The position numbers were made by a program, and so were the translations under genes. Below the pieces are notes generated by a model that saw nothing but the letters and a program-made list of their open reading frames with translations, made no database searches and was not told the origin of the DNA. A DNA stretch of 7,510 bases from Flavobacterium psychrophilum (lineage in GTDB: Bacteria; Bacteroidota; Bacteroidia; Flavobacteriales; Flavobacteriaceae): NCBI GenBank assembly GCA_945897545.1, contig CAMDGJ010000138.1, positions 1 to 7,510 on the forward strand, read 5' to 3'. Shown here piece by piece: positions 1 through 6,320 of the stretch. Positions within the stretch are counted from its first letter, which is position 1; each line of letters starts with the position of its first letter.

Positions 1-1
1 T

Positions 2-316
2 TTGTCCATTTATTCCCATCGATTTATCATTAAAACAATGCAAATGGTTGGCGCTACAAAATCATTTATCAGAAAACCTTTTGTGTTGCGAAGCATTAAA
101 TTGGGTATGATTGGCGCAGGTTTAGCCATCATCGCACTAATAGTAGTATTAGTTTATCTTCAAACTAATTTTCCTGATCTAGGGATTCTTGATGACAAAT
201 TACTTGTTGCTTTCGTACTATTGTTTGTTTTTGGAATTGGTGTTTTAATTACATGGATAAGCACTTATTTTGCAACGCAACGCTTTTTGAATTTAAGAAC
301 AGATGATTTATATTAA
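2..316 (+). CDS. ftsX: Cell-division ABC transporter permease FtsX, C-terminal part (5' end outside window)
   Basis: FtsX is the inner-membrane partner of the ATPase FtsE; in bacteria where it has been studied, the complex controls periplasmic murein hydrolases at the division site. The 104 visible residues show the family's C-terminal portion. A cytoplasmic stretch reads IKTMQMVGATKSFIRKPF (about residues 10-27), the typical FtsX coupling-helix region. A membrane helix follows at about 33-54, then a short extracytoplasmic loop (NFPDLGILDDK) and a last helix at about 68-90, ending in a short basic tail. Bacteroidota FtsX is usually near 290 residues, so roughly the last third is present. The frame is open to the left edge; the TTG at base 2 is an internal leucine codon, not a start. 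The stop lies 2 bp before the DUF3098 gene, so the two are almost certainly co-transcribed. FtsX is favoured over other MacB-type permeases from the VGATKSFIRKPF signature and the neighbours. Confidence 0.88.
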   Translation: MSIYSHRFIIKTMQMVGATKSFIRKPFVLRSIKLGMIGAGLAIIALIVVLVYLQTNFPDLGILDDKLLVAFVLLFVFGIGVLITWISTYFATQRFLNLRTDDLY

Positions 317-318
317 AA

Positions 319-573
319 ATGAAAAAAAAAGAACAAAATCAAGAACAAAAACACGAATTTCTTTTTGAGAAAGTAAATTATACCATTCTACTTATTGGTA
401 TAGCCGTAATAACTTTAGGATTCATATTGATGTCTGGCGGTGGCAGCGAAGATCCGAATGTCTTTAACAATGAAATATTTAATTTCAGAAGAATCCGATT
501 GGCTCCAACAACTGTATTAATAGGATTTGCAATTACCATTTATGCTACTCTTAAAAAATCTAAACAAATATAA
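319..573 (+). CDS. DUF3098 family small membrane protein
   Basis: This is an 84-residue protein of unknown function that I recognise as the DUF3098 type. It has a charged, Lys/Gln/Glu-rich cytoplasmic-looking N-terminus (1-18) and a first membrane helix at about 21-38. A glycine-rich turn (GGGSEDP, 40-46) follows, then a polar segment with the family-like FRRIRLAP motif (56-63), a second helix at about 64-76 and a basic C-terminus. A simple hairpin topology with both ends inside is likely. The ATG lies 2 bp after the ftsX stop, and the TAA stop abuts the uppP ATG with no gap, so it is embedded in the operon and probably translationally coupled. The only functional hint is its position between the divisome permease and the lipid-carrier phosphatase. 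A role as an accessory to one of these is inference, not shown. Confidence 0.85.
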   Translation: MKKKEQNQEQKHEFLFEKVNYTILLIGIAVITLGFILMSGGGSEDPNVFNNEIFNFRRIRLAPTTVLIGFAITIYATLKKSKQI

Positions 574-1371
574 ATGAATACTTTTCAAGCTATTATTATT
601 GCCATTATTGAAGGGATTACTGAGTTTTTACCGGTGTCTTCCACAGGACATATGATTCTTGCCTCTTCTTTTTTCGGGATTGAACATGATGAATTTACTA
701 AACTTTTTACTATTGTCATCCAATTAGGAGCAATACTTTCGGTGGTGGTTTTATATTTCAAACGCTTTTTCCAATCTTTTGACTTCTACTTCAAAATACT
801 AGTAGCCTTCATTCCTGCTGTGGTTTTTGGATTATTGTTTAGCAAAAAAATTGATGCTTTATTAGAAAGCCCTTTAACCGTGGCCATTTCTCTATTGATT
901 GGTGGAATAATTTTATTAAAAGTTGATGATTGGTTTACCGATGACGAAGAAGTTCAAACATCTACCGAAATCAGTTATGGACAAGCTTTTAAAATTGGAT
1001 TATTCCAATGTTTAGCAATGGTACCTGGAGTTTCACGAAGTGGCGCAAGTATTGTGGGTGGCATGTCTCAAAAATTATCTCGAACAACTGCAGCTGAATT
1101 TTCATTCTTTCTAGCTGTGCCAACAATGCTTGGCGCGACAATAAAAAAATGTTACGATTACTATAAAGATGGTCTTGTTTTATCTCACGACCAAATCAAC
1201 TTTTTGATTATAGGAAATGTTGTAGCTTTTATAGTTGCGCTTTTAGCTATTAAATCATTTATTGAATTTTTGACCAAACATGGTTTTAAAGTATTCGGTT
1301 ATTACCGAATTATTGCAGGAATTGTATTGCTGGCAATTCATTTTTTCATTCATCCATTGACTGTAATATAA
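574..1371 (+). CDS. uppP: Undecaprenyl-diphosphate phosphatase (UppP/BacA)
   Basis: This polytopic inner-membrane enzyme hydrolyses undecaprenyl diphosphate to the monophosphate, regenerating the lipid carrier for peptidoglycan and surface-glycan synthesis; overexpression of the family confers bacitracin resistance. At 265 residues it has the usual length. The first active-site motif is [14 protein letters not shown], with E13, E17 and H26; the second is [10 protein letters not shown] (151-160) with R155. Both match the BacA family consensus, with the glutamates and arginine known to be essential in homologues. Several hydrophobic helices lie between and after them. No key residue is missing. 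The ATG directly follows the DUF3098 stop, and its own stop shares one base with the truB start (TAATG), indicating translational coupling in both directions. No separate promoter is evident, so expression should follow the ftsX operon. Confidence 0.97.
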   Translation: MNTFQAIIIAIIEGITEFLPVSSTGHMILASSFFGIEHDEFTKLFTIVIQLGAILSVVVLYFKRFFQSFDFYFKILVAFIPAVVFGLLFSKKIDALLESPLTVAISLLIGGIILLKVDDWFTDDEEVQTSTEISYGQAFKIGLFQCLAMVPGVSRSGASIVGGMSQKLSRTTAAEFSFFLAVPTMLGATIKKCYDYYKDGLVLSHDQINFLIIGNVVAFIVALLAIKSFIEFLTKHGFKVFGYYRIIAGIVLLAIHFFIHPLTVI

Positions 1372-2063
1372 TGTCTACCGAGGATTATTTAAACGGACAA
1401 ATCATCTTGATAGATAAGCCTTTGCATTGGACTTCTTTTCAGGCAGTCAATAAAATGAAATATGCATTGATTAATAAAGCTGGATTTCCCAAGAAATTCA
1501 AAATTGGTCACGCAGGAACTTTAGATCCATTAGCAAGCGGATTATTATTAGTTTGCACTGGAAAATTTACCAAAAGAATTACAGAACTTCAGGGTCAAGC
1601 AAAAGAATATACTGGTACCTTCTGTATTGGAGCGACCACCCCATCCTATGATTTAGAAACCGAAATAGACGAAACTTTTGAGACATCACATATTGATGAA
1701 TCCTTAATTATTGACACGGCAAAACAATTTCTAGGAGAAATCGATCAAAAACCACCTATTTTTTCAGCCATAAAAAAAGACGGAATCCGTCTTTATGAAC
1801 ACGCTCGAGCTGGAGAAACTGTTGATATAGAAACTCGCAAGACTACTATACACGAATTCGAAATTACAAGAATTGCACTTCCCGATATCGATTTTAGAGT
1901 GGTTTGTAGCAAGGGAACATACATTCGCTCCTTAGCTTATGATTTCGGAAGAGCTATACAATCTGGAGCACATTTAAAAGCATTACGAAGAACAAAAATT
2001 GGCGAATATGATGTAAACAATGCGATGGATTTAACTTTATTTGAACAAAGTTTAGTCAGTTAA
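1371..2063 (+). CDS. truB: tRNA pseudouridine(55) synthase TruB
   Basis: TruB converts uridine 55 in the T-loop of tRNAs to pseudouridine in the cytoplasm. The 230-residue protein has the N-terminal motif GQIILIDKPLHWTSFQAV (9-26) and the hallmark GHAGTLDPLASGLL (46-59), in which D52 is the catalytic aspartate. It also has the family segment QKPPIFSAIKKDGIRLYEHAR (about 125-145) and the KGTYIRSLAYDFG motif (about 180-192). It is much shorter than E. coli TruB (about 314 residues) because the C-terminal PUA-like domain is absent; as I recall this short form is normal in Bacteroidota. The start ATG overlaps the uppP stop by one base. It is the last gene of the visible operon. No hairpin terminator with a GC stem follows it; only A/T-rich DNA does. 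Confidence 0.96.
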   Translation: MSTEDYLNGQIILIDKPLHWTSFQAVNKMKYALINKAGFPKKFKIGHAGTLDPLASGLLLVCTGKFTKRITELQGQAKEYTGTFCIGATTPSYDLETEIDETFETSHIDESLIIDTAKQFLGEIDQKPPIFSAIKKDGIRLYEHARAGETVDIETRKTTIHEFEITRIALPDIDFRVVCSKGTYIRSLAYDFGRAIQSGAHLKALRRTKIGEYDVNNAMDLTLFEQSLVS

Positions 2064-2212
2064 AAGAAAATAAAGCAATTTTATCCCATATTTTTTATAT
2101 TCTATTAAAAACTTTTGCATTAATAATGAGATGTACCCTTACCTCCAAATAATAAAGTAGAGATGTAAACATAAAATTTTTCAAATAATTTTTTCATAAC
2201 GATGTTTTATAA

Positions 2213-2225
2213 ATTGTTAAACAAT
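2213..2225. repeat. 13-bp palindrome ATTGTTAAACAAT
   Basis: This is a perfect 6-1-6 inverted repeat (ATTGTT / AACAAT around one A) in the truB-pyrH gap. It has the size and symmetry of a dimeric repressor site, but A/T-rich DNA yields such matches by chance. It shares the words TGTTAA and AACAAT with the second palindrome, centred 97 bp downstream. Confidence 0.4.
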
Positions 2226-2309
2226 ATTTAAACACCATAAAATGTAAATCAAAACAGTAGATTTAAATGGGTAATCAAATTTAATTGTTTTTTTTGAAAA
2301 AAAAAATAT

Positions 2310-2322
2310 TTAACAATGTTAA
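2310..2322. repeat. 13-bp palindrome TTAACAATGTTAA
   Basis: This is a second perfect 6-1-6 inverted repeat (TTAACA / TGTTAA around one A), centred about 70 bp upstream of the candidate pyrH -7 element. It has the same arm and spacer lengths as the palindrome at 2213-2225 and shares sub-words with it. An operator function is only a suggestion. Confidence 0.4.
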
Positions 2323-2386
2323 TAAAAAAAATCGATGCCTTATTTATTTTTTTAAAAAACAAAATTTAAAAAAAACAGTTTATACC

Positions 2387-2394
2387 TATATTTG
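2387..2394 (+). promoter_or_regulatory. Candidate pyrH promoter, -7 element TATATTTG
   Basis: The octamer fits the Bacteroidota primary-sigma -7 consensus TAnnTTTG exactly. A start of transcription would fall near 2400, giving a leader of about 60 nt before pyrH. No TTG is seen at the expected -33 position, where an A8 tract lies instead, so the match rests on the -7 box and on its location upstream of a highly expressed gene. Confidence 0.5.
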
Positions 2395-2408
2395 CACTAC
2401 AATACTAA

Positions 2409-2426
2409 AAGTTTTATTATAAACTT
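2409..2426 (+). repeat. Inverted repeat in the pyrH leader
   Basis: AAGTTT and AAACTT flank a six-base TATTAT loop, giving a weak 6-bp hairpin just after the predicted transcription start of pyrH. With only two GC pairs it is not a terminator. It could be an operator half-site pair or chance. It is recorded because it sits between promoter and start codon. Confidence 0.25.
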
Positions 2427-2463
2427 GTGACGGCAAAATTCCAAATTTTAAAATATAAAAAGA

Positions 2464-3171
2464 ATGAAATACAAAAGAATTCTTCTGAAATTAAGTGGCG
2501 AAGCATTAATGGGTGATAGACAATATGGTATCGATCCAGCAAGATTAGATAACTATGCCGATGAGATCAAAAAAGTGCATGACCAAGGCGTAGAAATAGC
2601 CATCGTTATAGGCGGAGGAAATATTTTTAGAGGTGTTGCGGGCGCAAGTAACGGTATGGATCGTGTTCAAGGCGATTATATGGGAATGTTGGCTACGGTG
2701 ATAAACGGTATGGCCTTGCAAGGTGCGCTGGAAAACAAAGGGATGAAAACTAGATTGCAAACTGCCTTGAAAATGGAATCTATTGCCGAGCCTTACATTA
2801 AAAGGAGAGCAGATCGCCATCTCGAGAAAAGAAGAATTGTAATTTTTGGAGCGGGTACTGGAAACCCTTACTTTACAACAGATACAGCAGCCGTTTTGCG
2901 TGGCGTAGAGATTAATGCTGACGTAATTCTTAAAGGAACTCGCGTAGATGGAGTTTATACTGCTGATCCTGAAAAAGATACAACTGCAACAAAATTCAAT
3001 TATATTACTTTTGAAGATGTATTGAAAAAAGGCTTGAATGTTATGGATACAACGGCATTCACGTTAAGCCAAGAAAACAAGCTGCCAATCGTAATTTTTG
3101 ACATGAACAAAAAAGGAAACTTGTTGAAAATTTGTCAAGGTGAAAGTGTAGGAACTGAAGTGAATGTATAA
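2464..3171 (+). CDS. pyrH: UMP kinase (uridylate kinase)
   Basis: PyrH phosphorylates UMP to UDP using ATP in the cytoplasm, the committed step from UMP to UTP and CTP. It belongs to the amino-acid-kinase fold, unlike eukaryotic UMP kinases. The 235 residues are near the usual bacterial length (241 in E. coli). Motifs in order are the N-terminal [13 protein letters not shown] with K9, the glycine-rich [10 protein letters not shown] (48-57), [16 protein letters not shown] (71-86), the nucleotide-binding segment [16 protein letters not shown] (128-143), [13 protein letters not shown] (157-169) and the C-terminal VMDTTAF (193-199). All expected motifs are intact. The start ATG is preceded by A-rich sequence with no Shine-Dalgarno, as is common in Bacteroidota. 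It is followed by frr after 70 bp, a widely conserved pairing. Bacterial PyrH is generally activated by GTP and inhibited by UTP; that is family knowledge. Confidence 0.97.
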   Translation: MKYKRILLKLSGEALMGDRQYGIDPARLDNYADEIKKVHDQGVEIAIVIGGGNIFRGVAGASNGMDRVQGDYMGMLATVINGMALQGALENKGMKTRLQTALKMESIAEPYIKRRADRHLEKRRIVIFGAGTGNPYFTTDTAAVLRGVEINADVILKGTRVDGVYTADPEKDTTATKFNYITFEDVLKKGLNVMDTTAFTLSQENKLPIVIFDMNKKGNLLKICQGESVGTEVNV

Positions 3172-3175
3172 CTAC

Positions 3176-3238
3176 CAGACCGCAGTTTGCAGATAACAGT
3201 ACAACTGAAATCTGAAATCTGAAATCTGAAATCTGAAA
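3176..3238. repeat. Heptanucleotide-periodic repeat filling the pyrH-frr spacer
   Basis: Four units beginning CAG start exactly 7 bp apart (3176, 3183, 3190, 3197). After one extra base, CTGAAAT is repeated perfectly four times from 3205, followed by a fifth partial copy (CTGAAA, 3233-3238). The repeat occupies 63 of the 70 bp between the two genes and ends 3 bp before the frr ATG, so it covers the whole ribosome-loading region of frr. CAG and CTG are reverse complements, so the left half can pair with the right half in short, regularly spaced stems. I recall CAG/CTG-rich periodic filler between genes in some Flavobacterium genomes, so this may be one copy of a dispersed family. Confidence 0.9.
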
Positions 3239-3241
3239 GAT

Positions 3242-3805
3242 ATGACCGAAGAAATTGAGTTTATTTTAGATAGCACCCAAGAATCTATGGCGGGTTCTAT
3301 TGCCCATTTAGAAAAATCATTCCTAAATATACGTGCGGGAAAAGCATCCCCTGCTATGCTAGGAAGTGTATTTGTCGATTATTACGGTTCCGCTACGCCA
3401 TTATCGCAAATAGCAAAAATGAGCGTTCCTGATGCGCGAACTATTACCCTTCAGCCTTTCGAAAAAAATATGTTGCATACTATCGAGAAAGCAATTATGG
3501 TGGCAAATATTGGTTTCAACCCTATGAATAACGGTGATTTAATTATCATTAGCGTTCCGCCTTTGACAGAAGAACGAAGACGTGATTTAGCAAAACAAGC
3601 AAAATCAGAAGCCGAGGACGCTAAAATAGGAATAAGAAACGCTCGTAAAGACGCAAACACCGAAATTAAAAAACTAGAGAAAGAAGGAACATCTGAGGAT
3701 CTTTGTAAAAATGCAGAGGAAGAAGTTCAGGTTTTAACTAATAGTTTTATTAGAAAAATCGACGAACATCTTGCCCATAAAGAAGCCGAAATTATGAAGG
3801 TTTAA
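3242..3805 (+). CDS. frr: Ribosome recycling factor
   Basis: RRF works with EF-G to split post-termination 70S ribosomes in the cytoplasm. The 187 residues match the family length (185 in E. coli). The three-helix-bundle domain I is formed by residues 1-29 and 107-187, and the beta domain II by about 30-106. Signature segments are LNIRAGKASPAML (28-40), QPFEKNM (71-77), FNPMNNGDLIIISVPPLTEERRRDLAK (about 92-118), IRNARKDAN (131-139, containing the conserved arginines) and EGTSEDLCKNAEEEVQ (148-163). Nothing essential is missing. The ATG chosen gives the standard N-terminus. The start region lacks a Shine-Dalgarno sequence and consists of CTGAAAT repeats. Co-transcription with pyrH is likely because the spacer has no promoter-like motif, and a strong terminator follows 15 bp after the stop. 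Confidence 0.97.
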   Translation: MTEEIEFILDSTQESMAGSIAHLEKSFLNIRAGKASPAMLGSVFVDYYGSATPLSQIAKMSVPDARTITLQPFEKNMLHTIEKAIMVANIGFNPMNNGDLIIISVPPLTEERRRDLAKQAKSEAEDAKIGIRNARKDANTEIKKLEKEGTSEDLCKNAEEEVQVLTNSFIRKIDEHLAHKEAEIMKV

Positions 3806-3820
3806 CTTTAAGAAATCACA

Positions 3821-3850
3821 TAAAAAAATCCGCTGAAGCGGATTTTTTTA
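3821..3850. terminator. Bidirectional intrinsic terminator between frr and the antiporter gene
   Basis: TAAAAAAATCCGC, loop TGAA, then GCGGATTTTTTTA form a perfect 13-bp stem with a GC-rich core, an A7 tract on the left and a T7 tract on the right. It therefore reads as a U-tailed terminator in both directions. It lies 15 bp after the frr stop and 4 bp after the end of the convergent minus-strand gene, so it can end both transcripts. Confidence 0.93.
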
Positions 3851-3854
3851 TGAA

Positions 3855-6125
3855 TTAATGTTTCAATATCAAAACCGAAGGAACTTTACTTAGCCAGATA
3901 CTTTGCGAATCAACGAGAGATTTCCAACTTTCGATACTAATTATCATTAAATCCTGTAAGGCTAAAAGCTCACTTTTGACAACTATATTATCCCTCAAAG
4001 TTATGTTTTTGGGATATTGCTGCTGTAGCGAATTTATGGAGCTTTGAAGAACAAAATTGGTGTCGAGGTGACCATTTACATCAAAAACCGTAATTTGAGA
4101 ATTGTTGTTGTAAATCAATTTTTGTGCATAATCTAACAAAAACGAATCCTCAGGATTTACTATTAGAATAAAAACCTGATTTACTTTTTGCAATTCTTTA
4201 TCAATCAAAATTCCTAATGGCGTTTTTGTTTTTGAGATGATTTGCCTCGTTCTTTCGTCAAAATGCGAATTTTCAAATAACCCCTCTTTACCAGTAAACT
4301 TATCAATCAATCTGTCGGGATTTATGATCCTAGTCGTAAATCCTAAAACTTTACCTAGTAAAGTTCCTTCAAAAATAGATTTTCCTAGGCCAACCATTAG
4401 CAAATCGTATTCTCCATCGTTGGCAATATCAGTAATATTAGTTTCAATATCTATAGTGGCTTTAAACAAGGTAGTGATTTCTTGTTTCAGTTCTTTAGAC
4501 TCTTTAAGTATGGGCAAAAAACAGTCTTTTTCATATTCTTCCATATTATAGGAATGTACTTCATCACTCAATGTAAGATGCATAGCAGTGATTGTTGACT
4601 TTTCCTTTTGCTTTTTCACAAAACTATTGGCCAATCTCAATAATGATTTACCTTTTTCATTATTACCAAAAGATATTAGTATCCTATACTTGCGATTCAT
4701 TGGGATCTCTTCCGAAACATTTTCATCCTTCGTATTAAAAATATAATTTATAAAATTCAACGTTGGTCCAGTCATAAAAGTCGTAACCAATGCCATAATC
4801 ACCATCATAGTAAATACTTCTGGAGTCAGCACCTTTAAATCCAGCCCAATGTTTAAAACTATTAATTCCATCAAACCTCGTGTATTCATCAAGGCACCAA
4901 TCGTTAAGCTGTCACGCCAGTTTTGCCCCACAAATTTTGCAGCCAAAGCACTTCCAAAAAACTTCCCAACAACAGCAACTAGTATAATAAATCCAGTAAT
5001 TCTCCATAGATAAGGGTCGTTTAACAATCCTATTTGGGTTCGCAATCCAGTAAGTACGAAAAATAAAGGAAGTAATAATATAACGGCTACATCTTCCACT
5101 TTTTCTATAAATATATTTCTGAATTTGGTAATGTCCGGCATAATTACGCCTGCCATAAAAGCTCCAAAAAGTGCATGAATGCCAATAATCTCTGTAGTAT
5201 AAGAAGAAATAATTAATGTTAAAAAGAAAATGGCAACAACTGGTTTGTTTAATTTATCTTTTGCACCATATAATTCGCCTATTTTTTTTAAAAATGGTTT
5301 TACAACAAAAAGCATTACAATAACATAAGACATAGCCAACGCAATAACATAAAGAGAACTTACAAAAGTTCCTGCTTTTACAACGGCGATTACCGCAGCA
5401 AGTATACACCAAGCCGTAATATCATCGGCAGCAGCACAGGTAATTACAATCGCTCCCAATTTGGTTTTATGAATACCTCTTTCTTGCACTATTCGCGCCA
5501 AAACAGGAAAAGCGGTGATACTCATCGCAATCCCCATAAAAAGGGCAAAGGGCAAAAAAGCAACTCCTTCTGGAGCAAATTTAAAATAAACAAAATAAGC
5601 CAAACCTACTCCTAATGCAAAAGGGAAAATAATACTAGCATGACTGATCACAATGGCGTCTTTAGCTCTATTTTGCAGAACTTTCAAATCGAGTTCCATA
5701 CCAATGACATACATAAAAAGAATAAGCCCAATTTGACTTAAAAATTGCAAATTCCCTAAGGACGCAGCAGGAAATAAAGTCAAAGAAAACTCAGGAAAAT
5801 AAAAGCCCAACAAAGACGGCCCAAGAACTATTCCTGCAATTATCTCTCCAATGACTGAGGGTTGACCAATTTTCCTAAAAACCCAGCCAAAAAGACGAGC
5901 CACAACAATTATGGTGATAATTTGTGCCAAAAGTATGGCTAAAGGATGATACAGATTAAGCGACATAGAATCGATAAAATCATTCCAATGCCCATTGTCG
6001 GTTAGGGGAAGTACGGTTTTTTTATGGACTTCTAACCCTTTTCCCATACTCAATATCCAATAAATCAAAGCCGTAAAACCTCCTGTAATTACCAAATAAA
6101 ATATGGTGTTTTTGTAATTTTTCAT
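3855..6125 (-). CDS. CPA2-type cation:proton antiporter with Usp-like C-terminal tail (CHX/KefB-like)
   Basis: This inner-membrane monovalent cation (K+ or Na+)/H+ exchanger has 756 residues. An extra N-terminal helix (about 7-26) precedes the exchanger domain (about 60-455). That domain begins with the conserved VFRKIGQPSVIGEIIAGIVLGPSLLG (82-107) and contains LFMYVIGMELDL (126-137). The ion-binding helix reads AAADDITAWCILA with D234-D235. GIHALFGAFMAGVIMP (315-330) follows, then LMNTRGLMELIVLNIGL (412-428). The MNTRG-ELIVLNIG and DDITAW wording resembles plant CHX exchangers more than E. coli KefB/KefC. No KefC-like Rossmann RCK glycine motif is seen. Instead the tail (about 470-756) looks like two divergent universal-stress-protein-like domains, starting YRILISFGN and, after a linker, QVFILIVNPED. 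An aspartate pair is associated with electrogenic exchange in this superfamily; the ion cannot be read from sequence. The gene is convergent with frr and divergent from the RND gene. Confidence 0.9.
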   Translation of the reverse strand: MKNYKNTIFYLVITGGFTALIYWILSMGKGLEVHKKTVLPLTDNGHWNDFIDSMSLNLYHPLAILLAQIITIIVVARLFGWVFRKIGQPSVIGEIIAGIVLGPSLLGFYFPEFSLTLFPAASLGNLQFLSQIGLILFMYVIGMELDLKVLQNRAKDAIVISHASIIFPFALGVGLAYFVYFKFAPEGVAFLPFALFMGIAMSITAFPVLARIVQERGIHKTKLGAIVITCAAADDITAWCILAAVIAVVKAGTFVSSLYVIALAMSYVIVMLFVVKPFLKKIGELYGAKDKLNKPVVAIFFLTLIISSYTTEIIGIHALFGAFMAGVIMPDITKFRNIFIEKVEDVAVILLLPLFFVLTGLRTQIGLLNDPYLWRITGFIILVAVVGKFFGSALAAKFVGQNWRDSLTIGALMNTRGLMELIVLNIGLDLKVLTPEVFTMMVIMALVTTFMTGPTLNFINYIFNTKDENVSEEIPMNRKYRILISFGNNEKGKSLLRLANSFVKKQKEKSTITAMHLTLSDEVHSYNMEEYEKDCFLPILKESKELKQEITTLFKATIDIETNITDIANDGEYDLLMVGLGKSIFEGTLLGKVLGFTTRIINPDRLIDKFTGKEGLFENSHFDERTRQIISKTKTPLGILIDKELQKVNQVFILIVNPEDSFLLDYAQKLIYNNNSQITVFDVNGHLDTNFVLQSSINSLQQQYPKNITLRDNIVVKSELLALQDLMIISIESWKSLVDSQSIWLSKVPSVLILKH

Positions 6126-6213
6126 AAGTATTTACTTCAACTTCTTTAATTATTCTCTTACAAAGATGAGAAAACCAAATATATAAATTAGTACAACCCA
6201 AAAATTATTAATA

Positions 6214-6244
6214 CAAATTTAATCTTTACAGAAAAACAACACAA
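6214..6244 (-). promoter_or_regulatory. Candidate antiporter promoter
   Basis: On the minus strand TTG (6244-6242) is followed after 20 bp by TAAATTTG (6221-6214), matching the Bacteroidota -33 TTG / -7 TAnnTTTG pattern with acceptable spacing. The implied leader is about 80 nt. A competing -7 match, TATATTTG at 6183-6176, would give a shorter leader of about 45 nt but lacks a well-placed TTG. Confidence 0.4.
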
Positions 6245-6293
6245 ATTTAACTAATTCGAAGAGTTAAAATTATTTAAAGTACTGCGTTTTATT

Positions 6294-6301
6294 TAACTTT
6301 G
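6294..6301 (+). promoter_or_regulatory. Candidate RND transporter promoter, -7 element TAACTTTG
   Basis: This is an exact match to TAnnTTTG placed 19 bp before the ATG at 6321, implying a very short leader of roughly a dozen bases. No TTG is found at -33. The location and exact octamer support it; leaders this short are plausible for starts that do not use a Shine-Dalgarno. Confidence 0.5.
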
Positions 6302-6320
6302 CAACCATTTTACATTTTTT

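Larger units (their letters stand above)
2064..2463. other. 400-bp A/T-rich gap without a gene (truB-pyrH spacer)
   Basis: I find no open frame of gene-like length or composition on either strand, no tRNA and no recognisable riboswitch. The sequence is strongly A/T-biased and has several homopolymer runs: T8 at 2288-2295 followed by G and A10 at 2297-2306, A8 at 2324-2331, A6 at 2354-2359 and A8 at 2368-2375. Two 13-bp palindromes and an 8-bp direct repeat GAGATGTA (2128-2135 and 2160-2167) are present. The right end carries the candidate pyrH promoter and a leader of about 60 nt. The A-tracts just upstream of that promoter could bend DNA or act as an UP-like element, which is inference. No clear terminator for the preceding operon can be seen, so read-through into pyrH is possible. 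Confidence 0.7.
6126..6320. promoter_or_regulatory. Divergent promoter region between antiporter and RND transporter genes
   Basis: This 195-bp A/T-rich spacer separates two start codons facing away from each other, so both promoters should lie here. Reading leftward, TAnnTTTG matches occur at 6242-6249, 6214-6221 and 6176-6183. Reading rightward, one occurs at 6294-6301. No gene or terminator is present. Overlapping control regions would allow joint regulation, but no clear operator is visible. Confidence 0.7.

Noticed and set aside
2..4. TTG as a possible start codon of the first gene
   Set aside because: The encoded protein begins in the middle of the FtsX fold, so the gene simply enters the window from the left.
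2126..2152. Eight-codon mini-frame (MRCTLTSK) in the truB-pyrH gap
   Set aside because: Very short, no ribosome site and no attenuator hairpin downstream, so a leader peptide cannot be supported.
2288..2306. T8-G-A10 tract as a terminator hairpin for the truB operon
   Set aside because: It would be an A/T-only stem with a one-base loop and no GC core, and it lies more than 220 bp after truB; more likely a homopolymer tract.
2545..2820. 91-codon frame on the minus strand inside pyrH
   Set aside because: It lies wholly opposite the well-conserved pyrH coding sequence and its translation shows no domain or hydrophobic pattern; it is a reading-frame shadow.
3451..3660. 69-codon minus-strand frame inside frr
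   Set aside because: Antisense to conserved frr codons, with no promoter or family resemblance; a shadow.
4237..4551. 104-codon plus-strand frame opposite the antiporter tail
   Set aside because: Ser/Ile/Leu-rich translation typical of the complement of a real gene; no independent support.
6126..6137. Short palindrome AAGTA-TT-TACTT next to the antiporter start codon
   Set aside because: Five-base arms in A/T-rich DNA are expected by chance, and nothing else supports an operator or RNA switch.
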